Notes under the pieces: model-generated | Told to the model about the DNA's origin: nothing | What the model saw: the letters and a program-made list of their open reading frames with translations, nothing else | Database searches by the model: none | Origin: Anaerolineae bacterium | Lineage (GTDB): Bacteria; Chloroflexota; Anaerolineae; Aggregatilineales; J027 | DNA: 57,861 nucleotides | Reading direction: 5' to 3' | Assembly: GCA_019913005.1 (NCBI GenBank) | Contig: JAIOHL010000186.1 | Span: forward strand, 1-57,861 | In this document: piece by piece, positions 7,955 to 15,610 of the stretch | How positions within the stretch are numbered: the first letter of the stretch is position 1 | Layout: every line of letters starts with the position of its first letter | Translations under genes and position numbers: made by a program

Positions 7955-9892
7955 TTGATTAATAAACTACAATCTCCAAAAAATCTTGCTTGGCATGATG
8001 TTCGAATTGATGGTGGGTTTTGGGGCGAACGGCAGGCCACCAACCGCGAACGGACGATTCCAGCCGTCTATCATCAGACCAAAATCACCGGGCGGCTCGA
8101 TGCTTGGAAACTCGACTGGGAGCCGGGAAAACAACCTGAACCGCACATTTTTTGGGACTCGGATACAGCCAAATGGATGGAAGCTGTCGGCTATAGTCTG
8201 GCGACCCATCCTAACCCCGAATTCGAGCGACAGGTAGATGAAGTCATCAACCTGATTGAGAAAGCCCAGTTACCGGATGGTTATGCTAATAGTCATTTCA
8301 TAGCGGTTGAGCCAGAAAATCGCTGGCGCAATCTCCGTGACCAACATGAGTTGTACTGCGCTGGTCATCTGATTGAAGCAGCGGTCACCTATTCCCATGC
8401 GACAGGCAAGCGCAAATTGCTCGACATCTTATGCCGCTATGCCGATCATATTGACTCAACTTTTGGCCCTAACGATAGACAAAAACGCGGCTATCCCGGT
8501 CATCCTGAATTAGAGTTGGCACTGGTAAGGTTATTCCGCGCAACGGGCGAACAGCGTTATCTCAATCTATCCAAATATTTCATTGACGAGCGTGGACAGC
8601 AGCCCCATTACTATCACCAAGAAGCGCTTGAACGTGGCGAAGATCCCCTCAACTTTTGGGCCAAGACTTTTGCCTACTACCAAGCCCATCAGCCGATCCG
8701 CGAGCAAACAACCTTGACCGGGCACTCCGTCCGTGCGCTCTATCTATACTCTGGAGTCGCCGACATTGCCCTAGAAACGGGGGATGATGTGTTACTGGAC
8801 GTTTTGCACACCTTGTGGGACAACCTGACTCAGCACATGTTATACATTACGGGCGGGGTGGGATCAACACACACGAACGAAGGGTTCTCTTTCGCCTATG
8901 ACCTCCCGAATGAGATGGCCTATAGCGAAACGTGCGCTTCGATTGCATTGATATACTGGGCACAGCGTATGTTCTGCCTTGACCCCGACAGCCGTTATTT
9001 GGATGTGATAGAACGGGCTTTGTACAACGCGATGCTGAGTGGGGTATCCTATGAAGGGTCGCTTTTTTTCCAAGCCAACCCGCTGTCGTCGTACCCAAAT
9101 GTGAGTCCCTATGGGCATTGGAACAGCGTCATGACTGGCCCCCACCACCATCGCACCGAATGGTTTGATGTCGCCTGCTGCCCCTCGAATCTGGCGCGGC
9201 TAGTAGCATCCGTTGGCGGATATTTCTACTCCGTGACTCCAACAAGAGTGTATGTTCATCTCTACAATCAAAATCGTTCTCAAGTATTGGTTGGTGGAAA
9301 CCCAGTACAAATTGAACAACAAACGGACTATCCTTGGAATGGCGATGTCCATCTCACCATCACAACGGCACGCCCGACACGCTTTGAATTGGCACTGCGC
9401 ATCCCACACTGGTGTCATGATTTTCGTATCGGACTCAACGGCGTTGGCATATCAAGAGAACCTGAACGCGGCTATGTCGTCATTGAGCGGGAGTGGCAGA
9501 CGGGGGACACGGTGACGGTTACATTTGCGATGTCCATTGAACGGATAGTGTCGCATCCACAGGTGCGCCAAGATGCTGGCCGTGTCGCACTCCAACGTGG
9601 GCCGATTATTTACTGTCTGGAAGAAGTGGATAATGGCGCAGCACTGGCAAACGTCTCTTTGCCATCTGACGCTCAACTGACCTATGACTTTGACAGTAAC
9701 CTGTTTGGTGGCGTCGGGACAATCAGTGGTGACGCACTCCGGGCCGATCCTGCTCAATGGGGCGGCGAATTATACTTAGCGGAATCCGTGCGAAAAATTC
9801 CCCCGACGCCTTTTACCTTTAAAGCGATTCCGTACTGTTTTTGGGCAAATCGTCAACTCGGCGAGATGCGTGTTTGGCTGCTTAAATCATAA
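7955..9892 (+). CDS. GH127-family glycoside hydrolase (beta-L-arabinofuranosidase type)
   Basis: Predicted retaining hydrolase that releases beta-L-arabinofuranose from plant arabino-oligosaccharides or glycoproteins. The family's zinc/cysteine site is visible. Glu325 and Cys327 (SETCAS) and the pair Cys408-Cys409 (ACCPSN) match the Glu-x-Cys plus Cys-Cys arrangement of HypBA1, in which the first Cys of the pair is the nucleophile. The N-terminal (alpha/alpha)6 barrel opens with DGGFWGERQ, and the C-terminal half is beta-rich. At 645 residues it is full length. No signal peptide is seen, so it acts inside the cell. The start is TTG at 7955 with only a weak ribosome binding site; no better in-frame start was found. 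It stands alone between tRNA-Ala and a likely terminator. Confidence 0.9.
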   Translation: MINKLQSPKNLAWHDVRIDGGFWGERQATNRERTIPAVYHQTKITGRLDAWKLDWEPGKQPEPHIFWDSDTAKWMEAVGYSLATHPNPEFERQVDEVINLIEKAQLPDGYANSHFIAVEPENRWRNLRDQHELYCAGHLIEAAVTYSHATGKRKLLDILCRYADHIDSTFGPNDRQKRGYPGHPELELALVRLFRATGEQRYLNLSKYFIDERGQQPHYYHQEALERGEDPLNFWAKTFAYYQAHQPIREQTTLTGHSVRALYLYSGVADIALETGDDVLLDVLHTLWDNLTQHMLYITGGVGSTHTNEGFSFAYDLPNEMAYSETCASIALIYWAQRMFCLDPDSRYLDVIERALYNAMLSGVSYEGSLFFQANPLSSYPNVSPYGHWNSVMTGPHHHRTEWFDVACCPSNLARLVASVGGYFYSVTPTRVYVHLYNQNRSQVLVGGNPVQIEQQTDYPWNGDVHLTITTARPTRFELALRIPHWCHDFRIGLNGVGISREPERGYVVIEREWQTGDTVTVTFAMSIERIVSHPQVRQDAGRVALQRGPIIYCLEEVDNGAALANVSLPSDAQLTYDFDSNLFGGVGTISGDALRADPAQWGGELYLAESVRKIPPTPFTFKAIPYCFWANRQLGEMRVWLLKS

Positions 9893-10211
9893 AGTGGTGT
9901 TCATGCGGACAGAAGATTAAGCCCACATAATTCCACAGAATCAACGGCAGGCGCTCGGTCCAATTTCTCAGCCTGCCGAACGTACATTTTAAGTATTTGC
10001 TAAAGCTCTCAACACTTCATCAAGTAACAATTCCTTGCATTGGTGGGAATAATTCAAAGGATTTTTCAAATAACCATTGGGTTAAGCCATTTTAGGGGCA
10101 AAACTCCACTCTGTCTTTAGTAACAGGTAAGTATGGGTCATGATATAATGGTAGTTTTAATAACGGATTGATCTTTATTGCACGCCTTCGTAGCCGGGAA
10201 ACATAACCAAA
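9893..10211 (+). other. 319-base intergenic region with a hairpin and an extended -10 promoter
   Basis: The region contains an 8-bp perfect inverted repeat (CGGCAGGC at 9945-9952 with GCCTGCCG at 9971-9978) some 50 bases after the GH127 stop. It could end that transcript, although the T-run after it is weak. An extended -10 element TGATATAAT at 10141-10149 lies 62 bases ahead of the next start codon. No small gene or RNA was recognised in the rest. Confidence 0.45.
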
Positions 10212-11261
10212 ATGCAAATGTTACGTGTAAATCCCTTAACTGATTTAGCTTGGAAAAACCTTGTTCACAGTCACGACTTGGGAAGCGTTTTTCATTCAAT
10301 TGATTGGATCGAGTCTGTCAGCGAGTGTTATGGATTCCAACCAACCGCCTATATTTTGCTTAATGGATCAGAAACACCCATAGCGGGTCTCCACTTATGC
10401 AACATTACGGACATTCGCGGTCATCGGCTCGTATCCTTCCCCTTCTGCGATTTTACCGACCCCATCGTCGCCGATTCGAAGGCTTGGCAAACCTTGAGTG
10501 ACTCTGTATTCGCCGACAATGTGCCATTTCATATCCGCTGCCTTCACAACGAAATCCCCCTCGATGACCCGCGCCTATCCGTTACCAAGCAAACCATGTG
10601 GCATGGGTTAAATGTGGAGACAGATTTGGATACCCTCTGGCACAATATTGATTCGTCCGCGCGTCGTGCCGTCAAAAAAGCACAGCGCATAGGGGTAACG
10701 GTACGCCCTGCCGAGACCTTAAGCGACTGGCGTGCATTTTTCACCCTTCATTTGAGAATACGAAAATCGAAGTATCAACTGCTCGCCCAACCGTTTGCCT
10801 TTTTCGAAGCCTTAAAGGTCAGATTTGTGGATAAAGGGCGCGGCGTGCTGCTTCTAGCGGAACTAGACGGGCAAGTCATTGGCTCAGTGCTTTATTTGGG
10901 ATGGAAGGACACACTTACCTACAAATTCAGCGCCTCCGACTTCGACTTTTTGGATAAGCGCCCCACCGATTTGCTGGTATGGGAAGGGATTCGATATGCG
11001 AAGGAAAATGGGTACAGTTTTATGGACTTTGGGGCCAGCGATCTCGACCAAGAAGGGTTAATCCGCTATAAACGCAAATTTGCCGACAATGAAAAACTGA
11101 TTTCCTTCCTCAAATATACGCCGACAGGTTATGTTGACCACCCACGAGACAAAGAGACCAGTTCAACGCTTGGTCATTTAACAGACCTGCTAACTCACCC
11201 CCAAGTCCCGGATTCTGTAACTGAAAATGCGGGCAAGTTGCTTTATCGCTATTTCGTTTAA
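10212..11261 (+). CDS. FemAB-like / GNAT-fold aminoacyl- or acyltransferase
   Basis: 349-residue cytosolic protein with the double-GNAT layout of the FemAB group (lipid II aminoacyltransferases and the FemAB-like proteins of exopolysaccharide or protein-sorting loci). The N-terminal half has HSIDWIESVSECYGFQP and a segment on substrate approach. The C-terminal GNAT half (about residues 145-290) has SSARRAVKKAQRIGV and then GVLLLAELDGQVIGSVLYL. Near the end are KRPTDLLVWEGIRYA and MDFGASD, typical of the acetyltransferase-6 (FemAB) domain. The substrate cannot be told from the sequence; peptidoglycan, polysaccharide and small molecule are all possible. The start may be ATG 10212 or 10218, and the ribosome binding site is weak. 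Zinc dehydrogenase and thioesterase genes follow on the same strand. Confidence 0.7.
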   Translation: MQMLRVNPLTDLAWKNLVHSHDLGSVFHSIDWIESVSECYGFQPTAYILLNGSETPIAGLHLCNITDIRGHRLVSFPFCDFTDPIVADSKAWQTLSDSVFADNVPFHIRCLHNEIPLDDPRLSVTKQTMWHGLNVETDLDTLWHNIDSSARRAVKKAQRIGVTVRPAETLSDWRAFFTLHLRIRKSKYQLLAQPFAFFEALKVRFVDKGRGVLLLAELDGQVIGSVLYLGWKDTLTYKFSASDFDFLDKRPTDLLVWEGIRYAKENGYSFMDFGASDLDQEGLIRYKRKFADNEKLISFLKYTPTGYVDHPRDKETSSTLGHLTDLLTHPQVPDSVTENAGKLLYRYFV

Positions 11262-11330
11262 GGTTTTTCTGAGATTACATTAGAAATGAAATATCAAAGT
11301 TAGATTTTTTAGGGCCTTTTAGCTAATTTA

Positions 11331-12458
11331 ATGAAAACCAAAGCAGCCTTACTTTATCAAATGGAATTGCCAGCCCCCTATAGCGCCAGCAGGCCGCTTA
11401 AAATTGAAGATGTACAGCTTGATGCCCCCGGTATGGGCGAAGTCCTCGTCGAAATAGCGGCGGCAGGATTATGCCATAGTGATCTTTCGGTGATTGATGG
11501 TTCACGTCCTCGGGTCATGCCAATGGTAATGGGGCATGAAGCAGCAGGGATCGTGCGCGAAGTTGGGCCAGCCGTGACCGAATTCCGTGACGGCGATCAT
11601 GTGGTGTTTAGTTTTGTCCCTTCCTGCGGCACTTGTATCTACTGCGCCACCGGACGCGCCGCCCTCTGTGAAAATGGGGCACGCGCCAATGTTGCTGGAA
11701 CGCTACTGTCCGGCGCACGTCGTTTTACTAACCATCACCATCAAGCCTGCCACCATCATCTAGGAGTGTCGGCTTTCACGCAATTCACCGTTGTCGCTCA
11801 AGAAAGCCTCGTTAAGATTGACTCCACAATTCCTTTGGACATAGCGGCTTTGTTTGGTTGTGCCGTCCTCACGGGGGTTGGGGCGGTTGTCAACACAGCT
11901 AGAGTCAAACCGGGAAGTTCTGTTGTAGTATTTGGCATGGGGGGTGTTGGCCTGAGTACCGTGATGGGTGCGGCGGCGGCTGGGGCATATCCAGTCATCG
12001 CCGTAGATGTAATTCCCGACAAACTACTATTGGCCCAGAAAATTGGCGCATCCCATACCATCAATGCTGCCGTTGATAACCCCATACAGGCAATCCGCGA
12101 GATCACAAAAGGCGGCGCGGCCTATTCTTTCGAATGTGTCGGCAAAGAGCGAGTGTTGCTGCAAGCCTATGAAGCCACTGGGCGCGGCGGCATGACCGTC
12201 ACAATGGGCTTACCTCATCCAAGCAAGCAGTTCAGCATTTCGGCGGTGAGCATGGTCGTTGAGGAACGCACCATCAAAGGCTCCTATATGGGGTCGGCTG
12301 TCCCCCGCCGTGACATTCCGCGCTTTATTCAGATGTATCAAGCAGGCCATCTTCCCGTCGAGCAACTCCTCACCCATACCCTGTCTATAGACGAAATCAA
12401 CATGGGGTTTGATCGCCTAGCCAAAGCTGAAGCGGTGCGACAGATCATTACTTTTTAG
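11331..12458 (+). CDS. zinc-dependent medium-chain alcohol dehydrogenase (class III-like)
   Basis: NAD(P)-dependent oxidoreductase of 375 residues. Catalytic zinc ligands are Cys48 and the GHE motif (His69, Glu70). The structural zinc lobe is Cys99-x2-Cys102-x2-Cys105-x7-Cys113. The Rossmann fold has VFGMGGVGLSTVMGAAAAGA. Length and the large central insertion place it with class III/AdhC-type enzymes (formaldehyde/S-hydroxymethyl-glutathione, benzyl alcohol and related dehydrogenases); the true substrate is unknown. One oddity is a His cluster (NHHHQACHHHLG, about residues 137-148) in the loop before the second half of the catalytic domain. The gene is followed after 10 bases by a hot-dog thioesterase, so the pair is probably co-transcribed and may act on an aldehyde or acyl intermediate. 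Confidence 0.88.
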   Translation: MKTKAALLYQMELPAPYSASRPLKIEDVQLDAPGMGEVLVEIAAAGLCHSDLSVIDGSRPRVMPMVMGHEAAGIVREVGPAVTEFRDGDHVVFSFVPSCGTCIYCATGRAALCENGARANVAGTLLSGARRFTNHHHQACHHHLGVSAFTQFTVVAQESLVKIDSTIPLDIAALFGCAVLTGVGAVVNTARVKPGSSVVVFGMGGVGLSTVMGAAAAGAYPVIAVDVIPDKLLLAQKIGASHTINAAVDNPIQAIREITKGGAAYSFECVGKERVLLQAYEATGRGGMTVTMGLPHPSKQFSISAVSMVVEERTIKGSYMGSAVPRRDIPRFIQMYQAGHLPVEQLLTHTLSIDEINMGFDRLAKAEAVRQIITF

Positions 12459-12468
12459 GCACAACCCT

Positions 12469-12909
12469 ATGTCAGAAACACCCAGACCCTCACGCCATGA
12501 ATTTCCACACTATCTCACCATCCCCACGCGCTGGATGGATAATGACATCTACGGACATGTCAACAACGCCCTCTACTATGGCTTTTTTGATACCGTAATC
12601 AACCACTTTCTCATCAACGAGGGTGGCCTAGATATCCACGCTGGCGGAATCATAGGATTAGCAGTGGAAACCCAATGTCGGTTCTTCCAGCCGATTAGCT
12701 TCCCCGATGTTGTGGATGCAGGCTTGAGAATCGCTCGCTTGGGCACCAGCAGTGTGCGATATGAAGTTGGTCTATTCCGGCAGGGCGACGAGGCGATTGC
12801 CGCGTTTGGTTATTTTGTGCATGTCTTTGTAGATCGAGAGTCGCGCCGACCTGCGTCCATCCCAGTACCTATCCGAGCCGCTTTTTCGCGCATCTCAGCG
12901 CAGTCTTAA
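12469..12909 (+). CDS. hot-dog fold acyl-CoA thioesterase (4HBT/YbgC family)
   Basis: 146 residues, the usual size for single hot-dog thioesterases that hydrolyse acyl-CoA to the free acid. The active-site region of the 4-hydroxybenzoyl-CoA thioesterase family is clear near the N-terminus: RWMDNDIYGHVNNALY, with the catalytic Asp in the DND and the conserved GHVNN. The middle strand pattern VETQCRFFQPI and the late SVRYEVGLF fit the fold. It starts 10 bases after the dehydrogenase stop, suggesting one operon, and it overlaps the convergent ThuA-like gene by four bases at the 3' end. The acyl substrate is unknown. Confidence 0.85.
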   Translation: MSETPRPSRHEFPHYLTIPTRWMDNDIYGHVNNALYYGFFDTVINHFLINEGGLDIHAGGIIGLAVETQCRFFQPISFPDVVDAGLRIARLGTSSVRYEVGLFRQGDEAIAAFGYFVHVFVDRESRRPASIPVPIRAAFSRISAQS

Positions 12910-13556
12910 TTCGCAGTCCACTGGATACCCTGCTTCAGCAATTTAGAGAAGTTTTCGTCCTGCCACGCCACTGGGTCATCTCCCAATTGCAGACAAAATA
13001 CCCGACTGGCTTTATATTGACGTGTCCATGCAATCGTCCTCATGCTTTTGGGATGGGAGGTAGTCAACAGCAGATGATTAGCATCACCCTCGGCGTTCGG
13101 CATACCATAGGTCTCATCCGTAATCGTCCAATTTTCCAAACCCGCCGTAATCGGATGTTGCGTATCTACAATCTGTAATGGAATCGCTTCATGATGGGCA
13201 TAATGCGTTAATTGGCGATTGTTGATCCCGACAATCTCATCCCATACCTGCCACGTTGGAAAGCACAGCAACGCATGATGCAGCATCACGATTCCCTGTG
13301 GCCCATTTCCAAGCGATTCCATGACCGACTGCACAGTATCTTGCTGACCGGGTGGCGGGCCAATATCCACCAATTCCCGCTTGAGATGGGTATAAAAAAC
13401 CAGCACATCATAGCCCGCCCGTGCCTCTGGTGATGAGTTCACAAAATCCGCCATATGCTGAATATAGGCATCAATACCTGTCATGTTCCAAAACAACTGA
13501 TGGAACGCCACCACGTTAAAATGATGCCCACCCGTAATCACTGCTACTTTTATCAT
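12906..13556 (-). CDS. ThuA-like domain protein (class I glutamine amidotransferase-like fold)
   Basis: 216 residues matching the ThuA domain, named from trehalose-utilisation loci and common beside glycoside hydrolases and sugar oxidoreductases. Visible family features are VAVITGGHHFN at the N-terminus, YDVLVFYTH, the GIVMLHHAL segment at the position of the nucleophile elbow, and TDETYGM with a late HPKSMRTIAWTR. A Cys nucleophile is not found in the elbow (MLHHALL), so glutamine hydrolysis is unlikely; that is usual for ThuA proteins. It is transcribed divergently from the GH88/105 gene, with 73 bases between, and is probably linked to sugar metabolism. The exact reaction is unknown. Confidence 0.82.
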   Translation of the reverse strand: MIKVAVITGGHHFNVVAFHQLFWNMTGIDAYIQHMADFVNSSPEARAGYDVLVFYTHLKRELVDIGPPPGQQDTVQSVMESLGNGPQGIVMLHHALLCFPTWQVWDEIVGINNRQLTHYAHHEAIPLQIVDTQHPITAGLENWTITDETYGMPNAEGDANHLLLTTSHPKSMRTIAWTRQYKASRVFCLQLGDDPVAWQDENFSKLLKQGIQWTAN

Positions 13557-13629
13557 AAGTGTCTATACCCCAAAGCGTATCCCCTGTCCGGCTGAACATG
13601 GTATGCTCTAGCAAATTTTATGAAACCAG

Positions 13630-14598
13630 ATGAGATATTATCCCATGCTTGCTCATGACGAAAAAATCCAAAAAGTAAAACTAGCGATGCTGGCAATGCA
13701 GCGCCGTCCATGGGAACAGGGGATCGCCGCCCAAGCCCTTTTGGAACTCGGCGACTATAACACCATGATTTTGTTGGCGAAAGACTCGGCCTATCTCCAA
13801 ATTCCCGATGGTCGCCTTGCTATGCCCGATGTCGCCCATGCCGTTACCGACCCTGCTGTGAATGGCACAGCCGTTTTAAAAGCGGCTGAATTGACCGGGG
13901 ATGCGGAACTTGCATTGTCAGCCCAACGTATGGCTGATTATCTATTGCACACCGCCCCACGTACCCCTGATGGCATCTTGCACCACAACACTCCTGCACC
14001 CGAACTTTGGATTGACTCCGCATATATGGCCCCGCCGTTCCTTGCCGCCGCTGGTTATCCCGCCGAAGCCGTCCAGCAGCTAAAAGGGCTAAAACGTTAT
14101 CTCTGGCATCCCGAAAAACAGCTTTTTTCGCATATCTGGCACGATGGCAAAAAGACCTTCACCCGCGAGGATTTTTGGGGAGTCGGCAACGGGTGGGCCG
14201 CTGCTGGTATGATGCGCGTCATCGCCGCCCTACCCTCATCTATGAAAGACGAACGGCAATGGCTAATCGAGAGCCTGCGCCAAGTCCTCGATGGCTGTTT
14301 GGCGTATCGGCGGACGGACGGGTTATTTCATAATGTCATGGATCAACCCCAAACCTTTGTTGAGACCAATTTAGCCCAAATGCTGGCTTACTCCATCTAT
14401 CGGGGGCTGCAATTCGGTATACTCGATGCCAGCTATCAATCTCATGCCGATGTTATGCGTGCCGCCGTCCATCAGCAGGTGGATGCCTATGGTTTTGTGA
14501 ATCCCGTCTGTGGTGCGCCTAATTTTGACCGTCCGGGGGTCGCCACCGAAGGCCAAGCCTTTTTCTTGTTGATGGAAGCCGCCTACTTCGCCCAATAA
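13630..14598 (+). CDS. GH88/GH105-family glycoside hydrolase (unsaturated uronyl / rhamnogalacturonyl hydrolase type)
   Basis: The 322-residue protein has the (alpha/alpha)6-barrel pattern of YteR-like hydrolases, which remove the unsaturated uronic acid left by pectin or ulvan lyases by hydrating its double bond. Evidence: AMQRRPWEQGIAAQALLELG at the N-terminus, WIDSAYMAPPFLA carrying the conserved catalytic-region Asp, DFWGVGNGWAAAGMM, and a C-terminal GVATEGQAFFLLME. There is no signal peptide, so it would act on imported oligosaccharides. The start may be ATG 13630 or 13645; neither has a strong ribosome binding site. It is followed after 15 bases by the VOC protein and stands near GH127 and ThuA genes, which together suggest plant cell-wall sugar use. 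Confidence 0.84.
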   Translation: MRYYPMLAHDEKIQKVKLAMLAMQRRPWEQGIAAQALLELGDYNTMILLAKDSAYLQIPDGRLAMPDVAHAVTDPAVNGTAVLKAAELTGDAELALSAQRMADYLLHTAPRTPDGILHHNTPAPELWIDSAYMAPPFLAAAGYPAEAVQQLKGLKRYLWHPEKQLFSHIWHDGKKTFTREDFWGVGNGWAAAGMMRVIAALPSSMKDERQWLIESLRQVLDGCLAYRRTDGLFHNVMDQPQTFVETNLAQMLAYSIYRGLQFGILDASYQSHADVMRAAVHQQVDAYGFVNPVCGAPNFDRPGVATEGQAFFLLMEAAYFAQ

Positions 14599-14613
14599 AC
14601 AAAGGAGTTCATT

Positions 14614-15561
14614 ATGCCTGTGTCTGGTATCGAGCAAAAAACCGTGATCCAAATAGGTGTTATCGTCCGCGATATTGAACGCACCGCCGCCCACTACACG
14701 GAGATTTTAGGCCTACCCACGCCCGCCACCATCCTGTTACATGATGACCCCCATGCCAATTATCATGGTCAAGAGACCCACGTCCAAACCAAAATCTGTT
14801 GTATCCAAATGGGTCAGGTGCAATTTGAACTGCTGCAACCCCTGAATACTCCCAACGCATGGCATAATTTTCTAGATCAGCATGGCGAAGGCATTCACCA
14901 TATCGCGTTTTTCCCTTCGCCCACCGAAAAAGCCGCCGCATCGTTTGCCGAATATGGCTATGAAATCATCCAACAAAGCTACTTTGGTGAGCGTGCCGGG
15001 ATGTATACCTATCTCGATACCGACAAAGACATGGCGGTGGTCATAGAATTATTGGAGCATTTCAGCGGCAACCGGGCATTTAGCTCACCCCCTGTTAGCC
15101 CCGATCAAGGCATCGGCACGGATACGGTGTGTCAGGTTGGCATTATGGTGCGCGATATTGAAAAAACGGCTCAACGCATCTCGGATGTTTTGGGTCTGCC
15201 CAAACCGCCCATTTTCAGCACCCCCGGCTATGATATCGTGAAAACCACCTATAACGGTCAACCCTGTGACGCCACCGCTAAACTCTGCTTTTTTAGTGTC
15301 GGCCAGCTTCAGATTGAACTGATTGAACCGGATGAGAAGCCGAGCGTCTGGCGTGATTTTCTCAATCAACATGGCGAACGGGCGCATCATATCGCGTTCC
15401 CGGTTAAAGACACTAAGCGTGTCACCGATTTTCTGAACCAACACGGTATCCCAATTACGCAGCAGGGATATTATGGTGATCTCAGCGGCATGTATACCTA
15501 CCTTGCCAGTGAGGAAAAACTGGGCACGGCAGTTGAACTTTTGGAAAACTTCCCCAAGTAA
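14614..15561 (+). CDS. two-domain VOC (glyoxalase/bleomycin-resistance fold) protein
   Basis: 315 residues built from two homologous VOC domains, about residues 10-150 and 168-312. Each opens with IGVIVRDIERTA or VGIMVRDIEKTA, has FLDQHGEGIHHIAF or FLNQHGERAHHIAF, and ends in GMYTYLDTD or GMYTYLASE followed by VELLE. The His in HHIAF and the Glu in the last strand are usual metal ligands in this fold. VOC enzymes include dioxygenases, epimerases and lyases; the repeat of the methylmalonyl-CoA-epimerase-like motif HGEGxHHIAF is suggestive but not decisive. A clear AAAGGAG ribosome binding site precedes the ATG. It is probably co-transcribed with the GH88/105 gene and may act on a sugar-derived product. 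Confidence 0.82.
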   Translation: MPVSGIEQKTVIQIGVIVRDIERTAAHYTEILGLPTPATILLHDDPHANYHGQETHVQTKICCIQMGQVQFELLQPLNTPNAWHNFLDQHGEGIHHIAFFPSPTEKAAASFAEYGYEIIQQSYFGERAGMYTYLDTDKDMAVVIELLEHFSGNRAFSSPPVSPDQGIGTDTVCQVGIMVRDIEKTAQRISDVLGLPKPPIFSTPGYDIVKTTYNGQPCDATAKLCFFSVGQLQIELIEPDEKPSVWRDFLNQHGERAHHIAFPVKDTKRVTDFLNQHGIPITQQGYYGDLSGMYTYLASEEKLGTAVELLENFPK

Positions 15562-15583
15562 TGGATGCCATCGCGTCATCTCA

Positions 15584-15610
15584 AAAAAGAGCCACCTTTA
15601 GGCTCTTTTT
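15584..15610. terminator. bidirectional Rho-independent terminator
   Basis: A 10-bp perfect stem AAAAAGAGCC / GGCTCTTTTT has an A-run on one side and a T-run on the other. It serves both the VOC gene (plus) and the DUF4132-type gene (minus). The stop codon of the minus-strand gene lies inside the loop. Confidence 0.88.
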
